A stretch of DNA of 64,000 bases, taken from contig NZ_JNZS01000011.1 of assembly GCF_000718515.1 (NCBI RefSeq), positions 186,001 to 250,000 of the forward strand. The letters are read 5' to 3'. The position numbers and the translations under genes were made by a program. Below, one piece after another: positions 35,571 through 43,744 of the stretch. The DNA comes from Micromonospora parva (lineage in GTDB: Bacteria; Actinomycetota; Actinomycetes; Mycobacteriales; Micromonosporaceae). Within the stretch, counting starts at the first letter, position 1. Each line of letters begins with the position of its first letter. The notes under the pieces were generated by a model. That model ran no database searches, was not told the origin of the DNA, and saw only the letters and a list, made by a program, of their open reading frames with translations.

Positions 35571-35813
35571 CTACGCGGCCTGGCCGGCAACCGAACGAAC
35601 GGCGAGCAGGGCACGCGCTTCCCGCAGCACCCGACGCTGCGCCCGGCGAAGCCGCTGCCAGTCCAACTCGGTCGGACCGGCATCACTGGTCAGCGCAACA
35701 ATCTGTGCGTCGAGCAGCAGAACCTCAGCCTCGATCAGCGGCAACTCCTGCTCGATCTCGGCGAGGTCAGCCCCGCTCGGCTCGATCTCCAGGGAGTGGT
35801 TCGAGTCGGTCAC
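35571..35813 (-). CDS. Small coiled-coil protein (DUF6284-like)
   Basis: 80 residues from GTG 35813, with AAGGGACACGAA upstream. ADLAEIEQELPLIEAEVLLLDAQIVAL and WQRLRRAQRRVLREARALLA form two long amphipathic helices. I recall similar AICE proteins named DUF6284. Function unknown. It heads the leftward transfer operon, facing the operator region. Confidence 0.7.
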   Translation of the reverse strand: MTDSNHSLEIEPSGADLAEIEQELPLIEAEVLLLDAQIVALTSDAGPTELDWQRLRRAQRRVLREARALLAVRSVAGQAA

Positions 35814-35857
35814 TTCGTGTCCCTTCTAACTGATCTGGCGCTCCTAGATGCGCGCCT

Positions 35858-35899
35858 CTGTTGCGCAACAACGTAGCGATACGCGGGTCTGTTGCGCAA
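35858..35899. promoter_or_regulatory. Paired TTGCGCAA operators between divergent genes
   Basis: CTGTTGCGCAA occurs at 35858 and 35889, exactly 31 bp apart (about three helical turns); each contains the palindrome TTGCGCAA. Similarity continues after each copy (GTAGCGATA and GTAGCGGTA). It lies between the DUF6284-like operon and the rightward small HTH gene and so probably controls both. Confidence 0.65.
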
Positions 35900-35922
35900 G
35901 GGGGTAGCGGTATGTTGGTCCG

Positions 35923-36159
35923 ATGAGTGATGCGCGAGGTGAGCTGTCAGCAGCTACGAAGCGGTACCGGCGTACTGAAGCTGCTCATGAAGCCGCACGC
36001 GAGGCGGTGGTTGCAGCGGTAGTTGCGGCGCTTCGTGATGGCATCGGCCCGGCTGAGGTCGAGCGGCTATCGCCGTTCAGCGGTGCCTACGTCCGGAAGC
36101 TCGCTCGGGAGCACAGCGTCCCTCCTGCGCCGCCGGGGCCGAAGCGGGTCGCCCGGTAG
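35923..36159 (+). CDS. Small HTH-like regulator, candidate operator-binding protein
   Basis: 78 residues: an N-terminal helical part (YRRTEAAHEAAREAVVAAVVAALRDG), then GIGPAEVERLSPFSGAYVRKLAREHSV, which looks like a helix-turn-helix. It lies directly after the TTGCGCAA repeats. Binding of these repeats is inference. Its stop is 3 bp from the convergent excisionase gene. Confidence 0.65.
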   Translation: MSDARGELSAATKRYRRTEAAHEAAREAVVAAVVAALRDGIGPAEVERLSPFSGAYVRKLAREHSVPPAPPGPKRVAR

Positions 36160-36162
36160 CAG

Positions 36163-36405
36163 TCATCCAGTGGCCCGCAACGTGTGATTGCTGGCGTCCA
36201 CCAGGCCGTACGTCAGCGCGGACGCCTCCATATCGTCGATGGCGCGCGCTGGGATCACGAAGCGGCCACGGACCTTGATGGCTGGGAACTGGCCGGCGTG
36301 AATCGCCCGGTAGAGGGTCACCTCCGACATGCCGAGGATCGCTGCGGTGTCCGCGACCGACCGGAACCGGGGGTGATCGTTCTTGAACGCGAGGGGTTCA
36401 GCCAC
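36163..36405 (-). CDS. Excisionase (AlpA/MerR-like HTH)
   Basis: 80 residues from GTG 36405, preceded by GAGGAG at 6 nt, which sets the start inside a longer frame. RSVADTAAILGMSEVTLYRAIHAGQFPAIKVRGRFVIPARAID is the DNA-binding motif of excisionase-type HTH_17 proteins. In AICEs this acts with the integrase to excise the element. It lies divergent from the large regulator and far from the integrase gene. Confidence 0.88.
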   Translation of the reverse strand: MAEPLAFKNDHPRFRSVADTAAILGMSEVTLYRAIHAGQFPAIKVRGRFVIPARAIDDMEASALTYGLVDASNHTLRATG

Positions 36406-36544
36406 GGGAGTCTCCTCAGTAGTCTGTGGTTGGCGTTCCGTTCGGCTTGCTGAAACCAGTGAAGTCGAAAGCGAGCGAAGCGCCCATGCAAACCCAGTGC
36501 AATACGCGGCAATCCGATGCAACTTGCAAGCTCGGGAGACCACG

Positions 36545-37819
36545 GTGGCGACGGTAGGCCGGTGGACAGGAAACCTCGCCTGTTCGCTTCAAGCCGCCGC
36601 CGGAATGACGAACGAGGGATTCGCGGGGTGGCTCGGGATCGCGACAAGGACAGTCGCTTACTGGCATAGCCGGCCGGACACTGTTCCTGGAAACGCGAAT
36701 CAGGACGTGCTGAACGCCGCCCTGGGCCGTGTATCGGATTCGGTTCGATCCCGGTTTTTCGAAACGCTCAGCCGCGTTCAGTCGGAGGGAATTGTTGGCA
36801 GTGGCGGCATTGTTCTGAATGGTGTGAGCGCTGCTGCCGACTCGGTCGCCAACGATTCCTTGCTGATGAGCCTTGCTCTGCCGCACGACTGCATCGAGTC
36901 CCTACAGGAAGACGTAATGCTGCTCGCCCGCTCGGGTGGCATGACAGCCTTCGACGTGTTCCGCGGCGCCCGGCGGTTGCGCGACGAGGCAAGGGCTTTA
37001 GTCGAGCGCACCCGTCGGCCGGTTGAGCTGGCCGATCTCTACGTGATTATCGGCCAGAGCGCCTCCCTGATGGCTTCCACCGCCTTCGATCTCGGGCACT
37101 GGAACGAATCGGCGGCACTAGCCAGGGCGTCAACGCAGTACGCCGACCTGGCCGGACATGCGTCATTGAAAGCGTGGACCTACGGGCTGCAAATGACACT
37201 CGCCAACTGGCGTAACGAGCCTGATTCCGCGCTGAGCTACTTCGCTCGTGCTATACGAGCGGCCCCGGAGGGAGAGCCGAGGCTGAGGCTCCGCTATATC
37301 GCTTCCCGCTCTCATGCGCTGCTCGCCGATTCCGATTCAGTCGCGGCCGTCTTGGAAGCAGCCCAGCGAGATAGGGAATCGGCAGCGGACCGACCCGACG
37401 AACTCGCCACCTCTACTGGCGGGGAATTCGCGTTCGGTGAAGCGCGGGCGGCGGCATGTGCGGCAGCGGCATGGCTTGACCTCCGGAACGGCGAGCAGGC
37501 CGCGAGGTACGCCCGAGAGGCGTTGCAGGTGTACGAGACGTTGCCCTCGCCCAGGCGGCCGTACTCCCAGATTAACGGGACGCAAATCGATGTAGCTGCT
37601 GCTCACTTACACATGCGGGACAAGGATGGTGCGGCCGACGCGCTTCGTACCGTCTTGGACTTGCCGCCGCAGAAGCGCAACGTCTCGCTGACTGGCCGGC
37701 TGTCGCGGATAGAGCGTCTGCTGAGCGAGTCGCCGTGGAACCGCGACACGGACGCGCGCCAGCTCGCCGAGCGCATCTCGGCGTGGCTGTCGGAAACGTC
37801 AGCCCGTCCGCTCACCTGA
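36545..37819 (+). CDS. HTH regulator with TPR-like C-terminal domain
   Basis: 424 residues from GTG 36545, with CGGGAG 6 nt upstream. N-terminal HTH: GMTNEGFAGWLGIATRTVAYWHSRPDTVPGN. The rest is repeated helical pairs like TPR (GQSASLMASTAFDLGHWNESAALARASTQYADL, YFARAIRAAP, AARYAREALQVYE). Such proteins resemble NsdA-type and AICE regulators that sense a peptide or protein signal. It ends overlapping the convergent epimerase gene by 21 bp. Confidence 0.8.
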   Translation: MATVGRWTGNLACSLQAAAGMTNEGFAGWLGIATRTVAYWHSRPDTVPGNANQDVLNAALGRVSDSVRSRFFETLSRVQSEGIVGSGGIVLNGVSAAADSVANDSLLMSLALPHDCIESLQEDVMLLARSGGMTAFDVFRGARRLRDEARALVERTRRPVELADLYVIIGQSASLMASTAFDLGHWNESAALARASTQYADLAGHASLKAWTYGLQMTLANWRNEPDSALSYFARAIRAAPEGEPRLRLRYIASRSHALLADSDSVAAVLEAAQRDRESAADRPDELATSTGGEFAFGEARAAACAAAAWLDLRNGEQAARYAREALQVYETLPSPRRPYSQINGTQIDVAAAHLHMRDKDGAADALRTVLDLPPQKRNVSLTGRLSRIERLLSESPWNRDTDARQLAERISAWLSETSARPLT

Positions 37820-38833
37820 CTGGTGCCATGCGGTCAACACCTGCTCTTCCTTCTCCCGACTGATGCCGATCTCCGCAGCCCGATCGTGGTTGCTGACCTC
37901 GCCGTTCTCCACCATCCATCGCCAGGTGTCGCGGACGGTCAGCGTGAGCGGCCGGCAGCGCAGGCCGGCTGTTTGCGCTTTGGCGATGTCGACGCGCCAG
38001 ACGCCGTCGAATGTGCGCCAGAGGGGCAGCTCGGACCACTGCCGGACGCCTTGGCCGAGCAGCACCTCATCGGGCACCCAGTCGAAGGAGGCGTCAGCCT
38101 GAGTCGCGTGGACGCAGTCCGCCAGTAGTCCGCCAAAGGTCGCGCCGTCCCTCGGGGCGCAGACGTTGAACGCGCCGGAGGAACCTTCGGTGATGGTGTG
38201 GAGTGCGAACGCGGCCAGGTCGCGTACGTCGACAGGCTGGATGGTGCGGTCGGGGGAGCCGGGGGCTAGGACTCGCCCACCGGCAGCCACGCGGCGCAGC
38301 CACCACGGCAGGCGGCCGACGTACTCACGCGGGCCGAGCACGACGCCGGGGCGCAGGAGCGTCGTCCGGTCTGTTCCGAACGCAGCGACCGCTGCGGCCT
38401 CGCATCCGGATTTCTGATAGCCGTATCGGGTCGGTCCGTCTTCGGTGTCGGTGCCGTAGTCCGGGCCGGCGTCCGGCGGGCAGTAGAGCACTTCGGAGCG
38501 TTCGGTGAGCGGCTTCAGTGGCCAGTCTCGGTAGACGCTGACCGTGGACATGAAGACGTAGCGACCGACGACGGGAGCAAGCGCCCGAGCCACCTCGAGA
38601 ACGTTCCTAGGCACGTAGCCCGAGGTATCGACCACGGCATCCCATGGGCCAGCGGCGGCGAGGGCGGCGACGTCCTCAGGACAGGTCCGGTCGCCCCGGA
38701 TGGGCCGTACGGCTTCCAGGAAGGGCTCCGAGGTGCCCCGGTTGAACGTCGTCACCTCCCAGCCGGCGTCGAGGGCAGCCGTGACGATCGCGTGTCCTAC
38801 GAACCAGGTTCCGCCGAGCACTAGCAGATGCAT
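37799..38833 (-). CDS. NAD-dependent epimerase/reductase-like SDR protein (cargo)
   Basis: 344 residues. Rossmann start MHLLVLGGTWFVGHAIV with GxxxxxG; Ser in FMSTVSVYRD; YGYQKSGCE gives the Tyr-x-x-x-Lys pair; LLRPGVVLGPREY is typical of extended SDRs. The substrate-specific region RVLAPGSPDRTIQPVDVRDLAAF resembles reductases or epimerases acting on sugars or small molecules. Not an AICE core function, so cargo; role unknown. Confidence 0.87.
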   Translation of the reverse strand: MHLLVLGGTWFVGHAIVTAALDAGWEVTTFNRGTSEPFLEAVRPIRGDRTCPEDVAALAAAGPWDAVVDTSGYVPRNVLEVARALAPVVGRYVFMSTVSVYRDWPLKPLTERSEVLYCPPDAGPDYGTDTEDGPTRYGYQKSGCEAAAVAAFGTDRTTLLRPGVVLGPREYVGRLPWWLRRVAAGGRVLAPGSPDRTIQPVDVRDLAAFALHTITEGSSGAFNVCAPRDGATFGGLLADCVHATQADASFDWVPDEVLLGQGVRQWSELPLWRTFDGVWRVDIAKAQTAGLRCRPLTLTVRDTWRWMVENGEVSNHDRAAEIGISREKEEQVLTAWHQSGERTG

Positions 38834-39129
38834 GCATCCATCATGCCGAGCAGGGGCGACAGCCGGTCGGTAGAGGGTGCCGGCCGTCAGTTGTCGAGTT
38901 GCTCACGAGGATCGAGTCAAGGCGTCGACAAGCGCCCGCGCTTGTGCCTGTCAACGGGTCGTTGACACTTCGCAATAGAAGTCTCGGCCAGCGCCGCAGG
39001 TCAGCCGCACATCGAGCCTGCCGCGAGAAGCCTGCTGGTACCGGATAACAAATTTTGGTCCAGAGGGGAACTCGCAGGCGCATTCAATAATTAGGGGGTC
39101 CGCCGAGCCCCGTAGGGAGACAAGTCGCA
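38834..39129. other. Gap between the epimerase gene and the low-GC block
   Basis: 296 bp with no gene supported. Lower in GC than the flanking cargo gene. Likely carries the divergent promoters for the epimerase gene and the small membrane gene at 39130. Confidence 0.4.
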
Positions 39130-39414
39130 ATGAGGCCGCGCATCAGGCTCTTATCTGCAATCAATCAGCAAAAACGATTTAGGAAAACGTGCGGAGCGGT
39201 TCTACTTGTCGTCTTCTTATTCATGGCAATCGCGACCCTTAAGCCAGACCGCGCAATGGCTGCGGCGGCTCTAATTGGCTCTCTGGCGAGCCTGTTGTCC
39301 GCTTTCAATCAATCGTCAACCAGATCGCTATCATCTGGATCGGCCATTGAGAGCCGTACGCTAACCCACTCAGACGGGCTGGTACGGCGCGGGCGCGAAA
39401 ACCCAAATCGCTGA
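39130..39414 (+). CDS. Small membrane protein in low-GC block
   Basis: 94 residues from ATG 39130, with GTAGGGAGA upstream. Basic N-terminus (MRPRIRLLSAINQQKRFRKTC), two hydrophobic spans (CGAVLLVVFLFMAIATL and MAAAALIGSLASLLSAF), polar end. Codons use A/T third positions often, unlike the core. Its last 106 bp overlap the 3' end of the convergent HTH gene, so one of the two ends may be shorter. No family recognised. Confidence 0.5.
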   Translation: MRPRIRLLSAINQQKRFRKTCGAVLLVVFLFMAIATLKPDRAMAAAALIGSLASLLSAFNQSSTRSLSSGSAIESRTLTHSDGLVRRGRENPNR

Positions 39415-39812
39415 AGGTATCTCGTCTCAAGATGCCTCTGCTGCTCATAAGTGTCCGCAGCTTCAAGTCGGAGAGTGCGCTGCTCGGCGGCCTGACGAGA
39501 TTTGAGGCCCAACGCGTGAGCGATCTCTTCATAGGTAAGCCCTCGCTTGCGGGCGTACCTAAGTAGATCCCCTTCCCGCTCGTCGATCATCAGCCGTAGG
39601 CCCGCTAGCAAAGACAGCGCATTGGCAACGTCGTCCTTAGTCAGTCGTGTCCCGCGTGGACGCCTTGCAACGAAGTCGAGGGCAGCCGCCGCCTGCACGA
39701 ACACTGGAACGTCGCGGTTGAAGATAGCTTCTCCGTGACGCCGTAGCCCACGGAGGGCAGTTGCCAGATCATGAAGTATTACGTAGGGCAAACGGTGCCG
39801 GTTGGCCATCAA
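39309..39812 (-). CDS. Sigma-4-like HTH protein of the ATPase block
   Basis: 167 residues. Helical N-terminus (LATALRGLRRHGEAIF), a stretch with LSLLAGLRLMIDEREGDLLRYARKRGLTYEEIAHALGLKSRQAAEQRTLRL that matches the HTH of sigma region 4 or similar proteins, and a polar C-terminus. It lies 212 bp left of the ATPase gene on the same strand. I do not recognise a specific family. Confidence 0.65.
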   Translation of the reverse strand: MMANRHRLPYVILHDLATALRGLRRHGEAIFNRDVPVFVQAAAALDFVARRPRGTRLTKDDVANALSLLAGLRLMIDEREGDLLRYARKRGLTYEEIAHALGLKSRQAAEQRTLRLEAADTYEQQRHLETRYLQRFGFSRPRRTSPSEWVSVRLSMADPDDSDLVDD

Positions 39813-40024
39813 GCAAGTTTAACGACCAGACGCAACTGGCCGAGTTGCCGAATGGCTCTACCAAGTCAAGGCGGGCCGCGCGGCTGGCCCGGCCCTGGGC
39901 TAGGCGAAGGGCACTGCCGCGCTCTCCCTGCCCTTTCCACAGGTCACTCCTCGGCATGCAGACAGGCAGCGCCCTTGATCCCGCTCGCGACCGTCCCGGC
40001 TCAGCGTTGTCCCCGAGCAGCCCG

Positions 40025-41602
40025 TTACGTCAGCGCAGTCGGTGTCAGGATCACTCGTCGAATGCTTCGCTTATCGGCGAAGGGAACGACACGGTCCTTG
40101 GCATCGTCGTCCGTGTCTTCGTCGAATATTTCGAAGCGGTCGGGCTCCGCCCTGGTCCGCTTGAGATCAACATAAGTGCCGTAGTCCAGTGAATAAATAT
40201 TATATCTTAAGCCAGGATTCTCTTTGTCGCTATAACCGCGCGAGATTAAATGAATCAGTCGTTGGTCGAAGAGTGACTGAATTACGGGGTTGTCGCTATG
40301 TTCGCGCGCCAGCATGAACATGGTCGTTTGGCGAGTGCCAATGACGTCCGTGACGATCGTATCTAGAGCCTTTCGGAGGTCAGGCGATAATGTCGTGGAC
40401 TTGTCTGTTTCGTACCAGTCTCTGGCGGCTTCCTCGACAGACGATCGATCAATCTTCAGTCGTCCTGAGCGTTGCGCGCGAAAGAACGCTTGTGAGAAAA
40501 TGCCGAGGAAGTCACGAACTACTCCTTCGCCTGCTCGCACGAGCTCGACGAATGTCTCGCGTTCCGTGAATAGTCGCACTCGAAGGTTGACGGGCGAGTC
40601 AACTCCGTTATCGTGAAGCATTCCTGCCGGCAGTTCTGCCTCTACGTGCTTGAATAACAGCTCTAGGAAGATCTCTACTACGTTATCCGGGTTGCGATCA
40701 TAGACGTAGTAGTCATCCAAATCTAGATTTGCGCTGATGTCGCTACCTAGCTCAAACCCGGTGGGGTTTCCCCTCTCGACTCCGATGGTAAAGTTCGACC
40801 TGTACTCAAGTGACGCGATTTTGACCACCACGCGGTTGCTTGGGAACAGAGCGCGCTTAAGGAATTCGGCGATGTATGGCTGTACGTCGGGAGGAATGGC
40901 TGTCCACTCGTCGATGAGGATGAACAGTTCTTCGATCCCGAGGGCCGTCAGCGCCTTGTTCAAAAAGGTTGCAATTTCGGCAAATACGACCGTTTCCCGA
41001 TAAACTTCGGTGAACCTCACTCTTTGCCCAGTCGTGCGTTCCGCCGTTCTGCCGGATTCCGCAGATAGCTCCGGCCTCTCGGAAACCTTAGCGCCGAACT
41101 TGGAGGTGGCGCCGACCTTATCTTGGGTAGTATCTTCAAACTCGGCGCTCGCTACCCCGACAGTTCTTGCTTGGATGACGTCAGCAAGTTCGCTCACTTC
41201 CTCCATGCCTGATCCGTCTCTATCTGGATCGGTAGCAATGTCCAGCAGCTCCGACTGAATGAGAGCCAATATGTCTTTAAAAACTCCAACACATCGAACG
41301 ACAAGCGGTTGGCTGTCGTCTGTCATTAAGTGAGCGCTTCCAATGGTTCGTATATCTATGTAAAGCGATGCAGCATTGCCTCGACTTGCAACCTCTAGGT
41401 CGAGGATTCTCAGCACGTGCGACTTTCCAGTGCCACGGCGGCCATAGAGGATCTGATTATTTGTATTGTTGAGTTGAGGGAAAACGCCCGTTTCTACATA
41501 GGTGCGTTGTAGTGCCGCGACGTCGCGCTGTCTCTCCGAACGTGGCTTGATGTTGCTTATGGCGTTGCCGAAGTGACGATCACTGAGGAGTGACTCAGGC
41601 AC
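40025..41602 (-). CDS. Large P-loop ATPase, candidate defence effector
   Basis: 525 residues from GTG 41602, with GAGGAG about 8 nt upstream. Walker A is ILYGRRGTGKSHVLRIL (about 50-66) and Walker B ELFILIDEWTAIPPD. A segment (ATDPDRDGSG to SERPELSAESG) is an Asp/Ser/Glu-rich insert. The C-terminal part is helical and mixed, ending DLKRTRAEPDRFEIFDEDTDDDA. It resembles Orc/Cdc6-like or STAND-like NTPases seen in defence islands. Lower GC and weak codon bias compared with the element core suggest separate acquisition. Confidence 0.78.
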   Translation of the reverse strand: MPESLLSDRHFGNAISNIKPRSERQRDVAALQRTYVETGVFPQLNNTNNQILYGRRGTGKSHVLRILDLEVASRGNAASLYIDIRTIGSAHLMTDDSQPLVVRCVGVFKDILALIQSELLDIATDPDRDGSGMEEVSELADVIQARTVGVASAEFEDTTQDKVGATSKFGAKVSERPELSAESGRTAERTTGQRVRFTEVYRETVVFAEIATFLNKALTALGIEELFILIDEWTAIPPDVQPYIAEFLKRALFPSNRVVVKIASLEYRSNFTIGVERGNPTGFELGSDISANLDLDDYYVYDRNPDNVVEIFLELLFKHVEAELPAGMLHDNGVDSPVNLRVRLFTERETFVELVRAGEGVVRDFLGIFSQAFFRAQRSGRLKIDRSSVEEAARDWYETDKSTTLSPDLRKALDTIVTDVIGTRQTTMFMLAREHSDNPVIQSLFDQRLIHLISRGYSDKENPGLRYNIYSLDYGTYVDLKRTRAEPDRFEIFDEDTDDDAKDRVVPFADKRSIRRVILTPTALT

Positions 41603-41913
41603 GTTTGGGCTCCTCGCTGGGAAGCAGCACGTTTGACCACGTCACTATACGGCGTGAGTAGACGACCTTGAGTGGCTAGTGTGGCGCTCATGGCTGCGGT
41701 GCTGCCTGGACACAGGTAGCGCGGATGCTCGCCTGCGGCGTGTCGGCCATCACCGAACTCAGTGTCCGCTGGGACTTGGATGCCACCCAGCGCGAAGTCC
41801 TGCATGTGCCAGCTCCCCGTTCGGCGAGCCGAGGCCGGCTTAATCTCGTGGTGCGTGTGTCGCCGTTTCGGTTGAGCAGACCGGCGTGGCTTGGGTCGAA
41901 TGTGGGCGACACC
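41603..41913. other. Gap between ATPase and integrase genes
   Basis: 311 bp without a supported gene. A plus-strand frame (41725-41946) overlaps the integrase end and lacks a ribosome site. Probably contains the ATPase promoter. Confidence 0.4.
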
Positions 41914-43443
41914 CTAGACCGGGTTGGCTCCAAGGCCGTCTGGTGAGTGCTTACGGCGAGGATCTGCGACTGTTGCCCGCCGACCCCGGACAACGTTTAC
42001 CAAGCCCTCCGTGGCCAGCAGAGCCACCGCCCGATGCGCGGTTCCGACCGAGACGCCATGCACCGCAGCTAGTTCGGCAACTGCCGGGAGTTGGGTGCCG
42101 GGCCGCAGTCGACCGGCCGTGAGTTGCTGGCGCAGTTCAGCGGCGATCCGCTGGTACGGACTGATTTCATTTGTGTGCTGCGTCGGCGCGACTGGGCGCG
42201 GTGGCATCCTCGCGGCCAGCGTTCCGGCAGCACGCTGGTCAGACTCCGACAGCCAGGCTGCGTACACCCTGAGGGTCGTTGTCCCACCGCCGCCATGACC
42301 AAGCCGGCCGGCGACCGTCCGCACGTCAACGCCAGCGTTTATTAGCTCGGTTGCCGAGTAGTGACGCAAGGCGTGGATGTGGCTGTCGATGCCGAGCCGG
42401 GTTGCGAGCCGGCCATACCGCTGGGTGATGGTGTCGGGTCGGTAGCCACGGCTGTTGTCCGGCTCGGGGGAGAAGACGTAATCGGCAGTGTCCGCGTCAG
42501 CGTCTAGCTGCGCCAGGCGGTCAAGGTACCGACCGTGCAGCTCACGCAGTACCTCCATGCTCTCCGGGTCGAGCGCCACCCGCCGCTGCTGGTGCGTCTT
42601 GGTGTCCTTTTCCCGCAGCTCGCCGTGTTCATCCAGGTAGGCGCTGCGTCTCAGCGTCAGCACACCGGCGACCAGGTCGAGATGCTGCCAACGCAGCGCG
42701 CACAGTTCGCCGCGCCGGGCGCCCGTCGTCATGGCCAGCCAGACCAGTGCGCCCCAGTCCGGATCGCGCCACGCCTCATTGATGATGCTGGCCGCGTCGG
42801 CAGGATTCGGCGGCTGCGGGTCGGGGTGCGGCGGCGCAGGGGGCTCGGCCTGCCCGGCGGGGTTGACGGCGATCCAGCGCCACCGGACGGCGCGACTGAG
42901 TGCACCACTGAGGATCCAGTGGATCTGGCGCACGGACGAAGCGCTGAGCGGCTTGCAAGCGTGCGGCCGGCACTTCGCCGTGCAGGTGTGCTCACCTTCT
43001 ACGCGGTGCTTCACGTACGCCTTGCCGCCGCACCAATCGCGGCAGCGGCGCAGGCTCGCGTAGAACGACTCCAACGTCTCGGCGTCGAGTCGGCCAACCG
43101 GCAGCTTGCCCAACACCGGGCGGACGTGCTTGTTGAGCTTGTTCACGTAGCCCATGCGGGTGGTTGCTTCGATGTCGGCCACCTCAAGCCATCGGTCTAG
43201 AAGTTGGTCGAGCGTCGCGCGGGTGCGCGGGTTCCGCCGCTCGTCCACCTGGGCCAGCAACCGGGTACGCGCCTTCTCGGCTTCCTTGGCCGCGGTGCGG
43301 CCGGCGGGGATGACCTCGGTCAGGTAGTGCCGCTTCCCGCTGATCGGGTCGACCCCGGCATAGACCTTCACCCGCAGTGACCCGCTGGGCAGGGTTTCGA
43401 TCTCGCCGCGCTGGCGCTTGGTGCGTCCGTTCGAGGCTGCCAC
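41914..43443 (-). CDS. Tyrosine integrase fused to a GntR-type HTH domain
   Basis: 509 residues from GTG 43443 (ATG 43482 possible). N-terminal arm-type and SAM-like domains (about 1-185) contain a Cys/His-rich insert with CRDWC and TCTAKCRPHACKP. Catalytic domain: Arg in TGARRGELCALRW, HIHALRHYSATELI (HxLRH), LGHGGGGTTTLRVYA (His and the Tyr nucleophile). After it, residues 425-493 form a winged HTH of GntR type: SPYQRIAAELRQQL, LRPGTQLPAVAELA, GVSVGTAHRAVALLATEGL. It lies 68 bp from the tRNA gene, its likely integration site. Confidence 0.93.
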   Translation of the reverse strand: MAASNGRTKRQRGEIETLPSGSLRVKVYAGVDPISGKRHYLTEVIPAGRTAAKEAEKARTRLLAQVDERRNPRTRATLDQLLDRWLEVADIEATTRMGYVNKLNKHVRPVLGKLPVGRLDAETLESFYASLRRCRDWCGGKAYVKHRVEGEHTCTAKCRPHACKPLSASSVRQIHWILSGALSRAVRWRWIAVNPAGQAEPPAPPHPDPQPPNPADAASIINEAWRDPDWGALVWLAMTTGARRGELCALRWQHLDLVAGVLTLRRSAYLDEHGELREKDTKTHQQRRVALDPESMEVLRELHGRYLDRLAQLDADADTADYVFSPEPDNSRGYRPDTITQRYGRLATRLGIDSHIHALRHYSATELINAGVDVRTVAGRLGHGGGGTTTLRVYAAWLSESDQRAAGTLAARMPPRPVAPTQHTNEISPYQRIAAELRQQLTAGRLRPGTQLPAVAELAAVHGVSVGTAHRAVALLATEGLVNVVRGRRATVADPRRKHSPDGLGANPV

Positions 43444-43510
43444 GGGGCCACCGTAACGCGCTCGCACCACGAATGGCCCCATGCGAGCCGGTCAGATTGA
43501 GGAAATACCT

Positions 43511-43554
43511 GTGCGCCCGGCAGGATTCGAACCTGCGGCCTTGGGATTAGAAGT
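43511..43554 (-). repeat. Right attachment site within tRNA-Arg
   Basis: The 44-bp sequence identical to the left att copy at 26393-26436. It covers the 3' half of tRNA-Arg(TCT) plus one base past the discriminator, so the tRNA is rebuilt on integration. Confidence 0.93.
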
Positions 43555-43584
43555 CCCCTGCTCTATCCGCTGAGCTACGGGCGC
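43512..43584 (-). tRNA. tRNA-Arg (TCT)
   Basis: 73 nt on the minus strand. Acceptor stem GCGCCCG/CGGGCGC, anticodon loop CTTCTAA with anticodon TCT (43551-43549), T-arm GGTTCGAATCC, discriminator A; no CCA encoded. Decodes AGA. This is the intact target of the element's integrase. Confidence 0.95.
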
Positions 43585-43744
43585 GTGTGGCGTGGATGTC
43601 GCGCCCAGAGGGTACCGCCGTCCCACTGCCCGACGGCGGAAAGGGTGCCCGCGTCCACGTTGCCGAGCAGAGTCTCACGTCCGGCTCGGAGCGGGCATCC
43701 GGGTTACCGCGGACCGGCCCGGCCCCGGACCGTACCTTTGGCTG

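Larger units (their letters stand above)
26393..43554. mobile_element. Actinomycete integrative and conjugative element (AICE) in tRNA-Arg
   Basis: Bounded by 44-bp direct repeats in tRNA-Arg(TCT). It holds all AICE modules: integrase next to the tRNA, a short excisionase, prim-pol and Rep-like ATPase for replication, an FtsK/TraB translocase for double-stranded transfer, regulators, and accessory genes. No relaxase or type IV secretion genes are seen, as expected for pSAM2-like elements. Cargo lies at the left end and between the regulators and the integrase. The module set and the intact main genes suggest it could still excise. Confidence 0.92.

Noticed and set aside
41725..41946. 73-aa plus-strand frame between ATPase and integrase
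   Set aside because: Overlaps the integrase end, lacks a ribosome site, no family.
43592..43744. Upstream extension of the gene beside tRNA-Arg
   Set aside because: The extension is Arg/Pro-rich, overlaps the tRNA promoter region and lacks a ribosome site, while GTG 43745 has a -10 box at the right distance.
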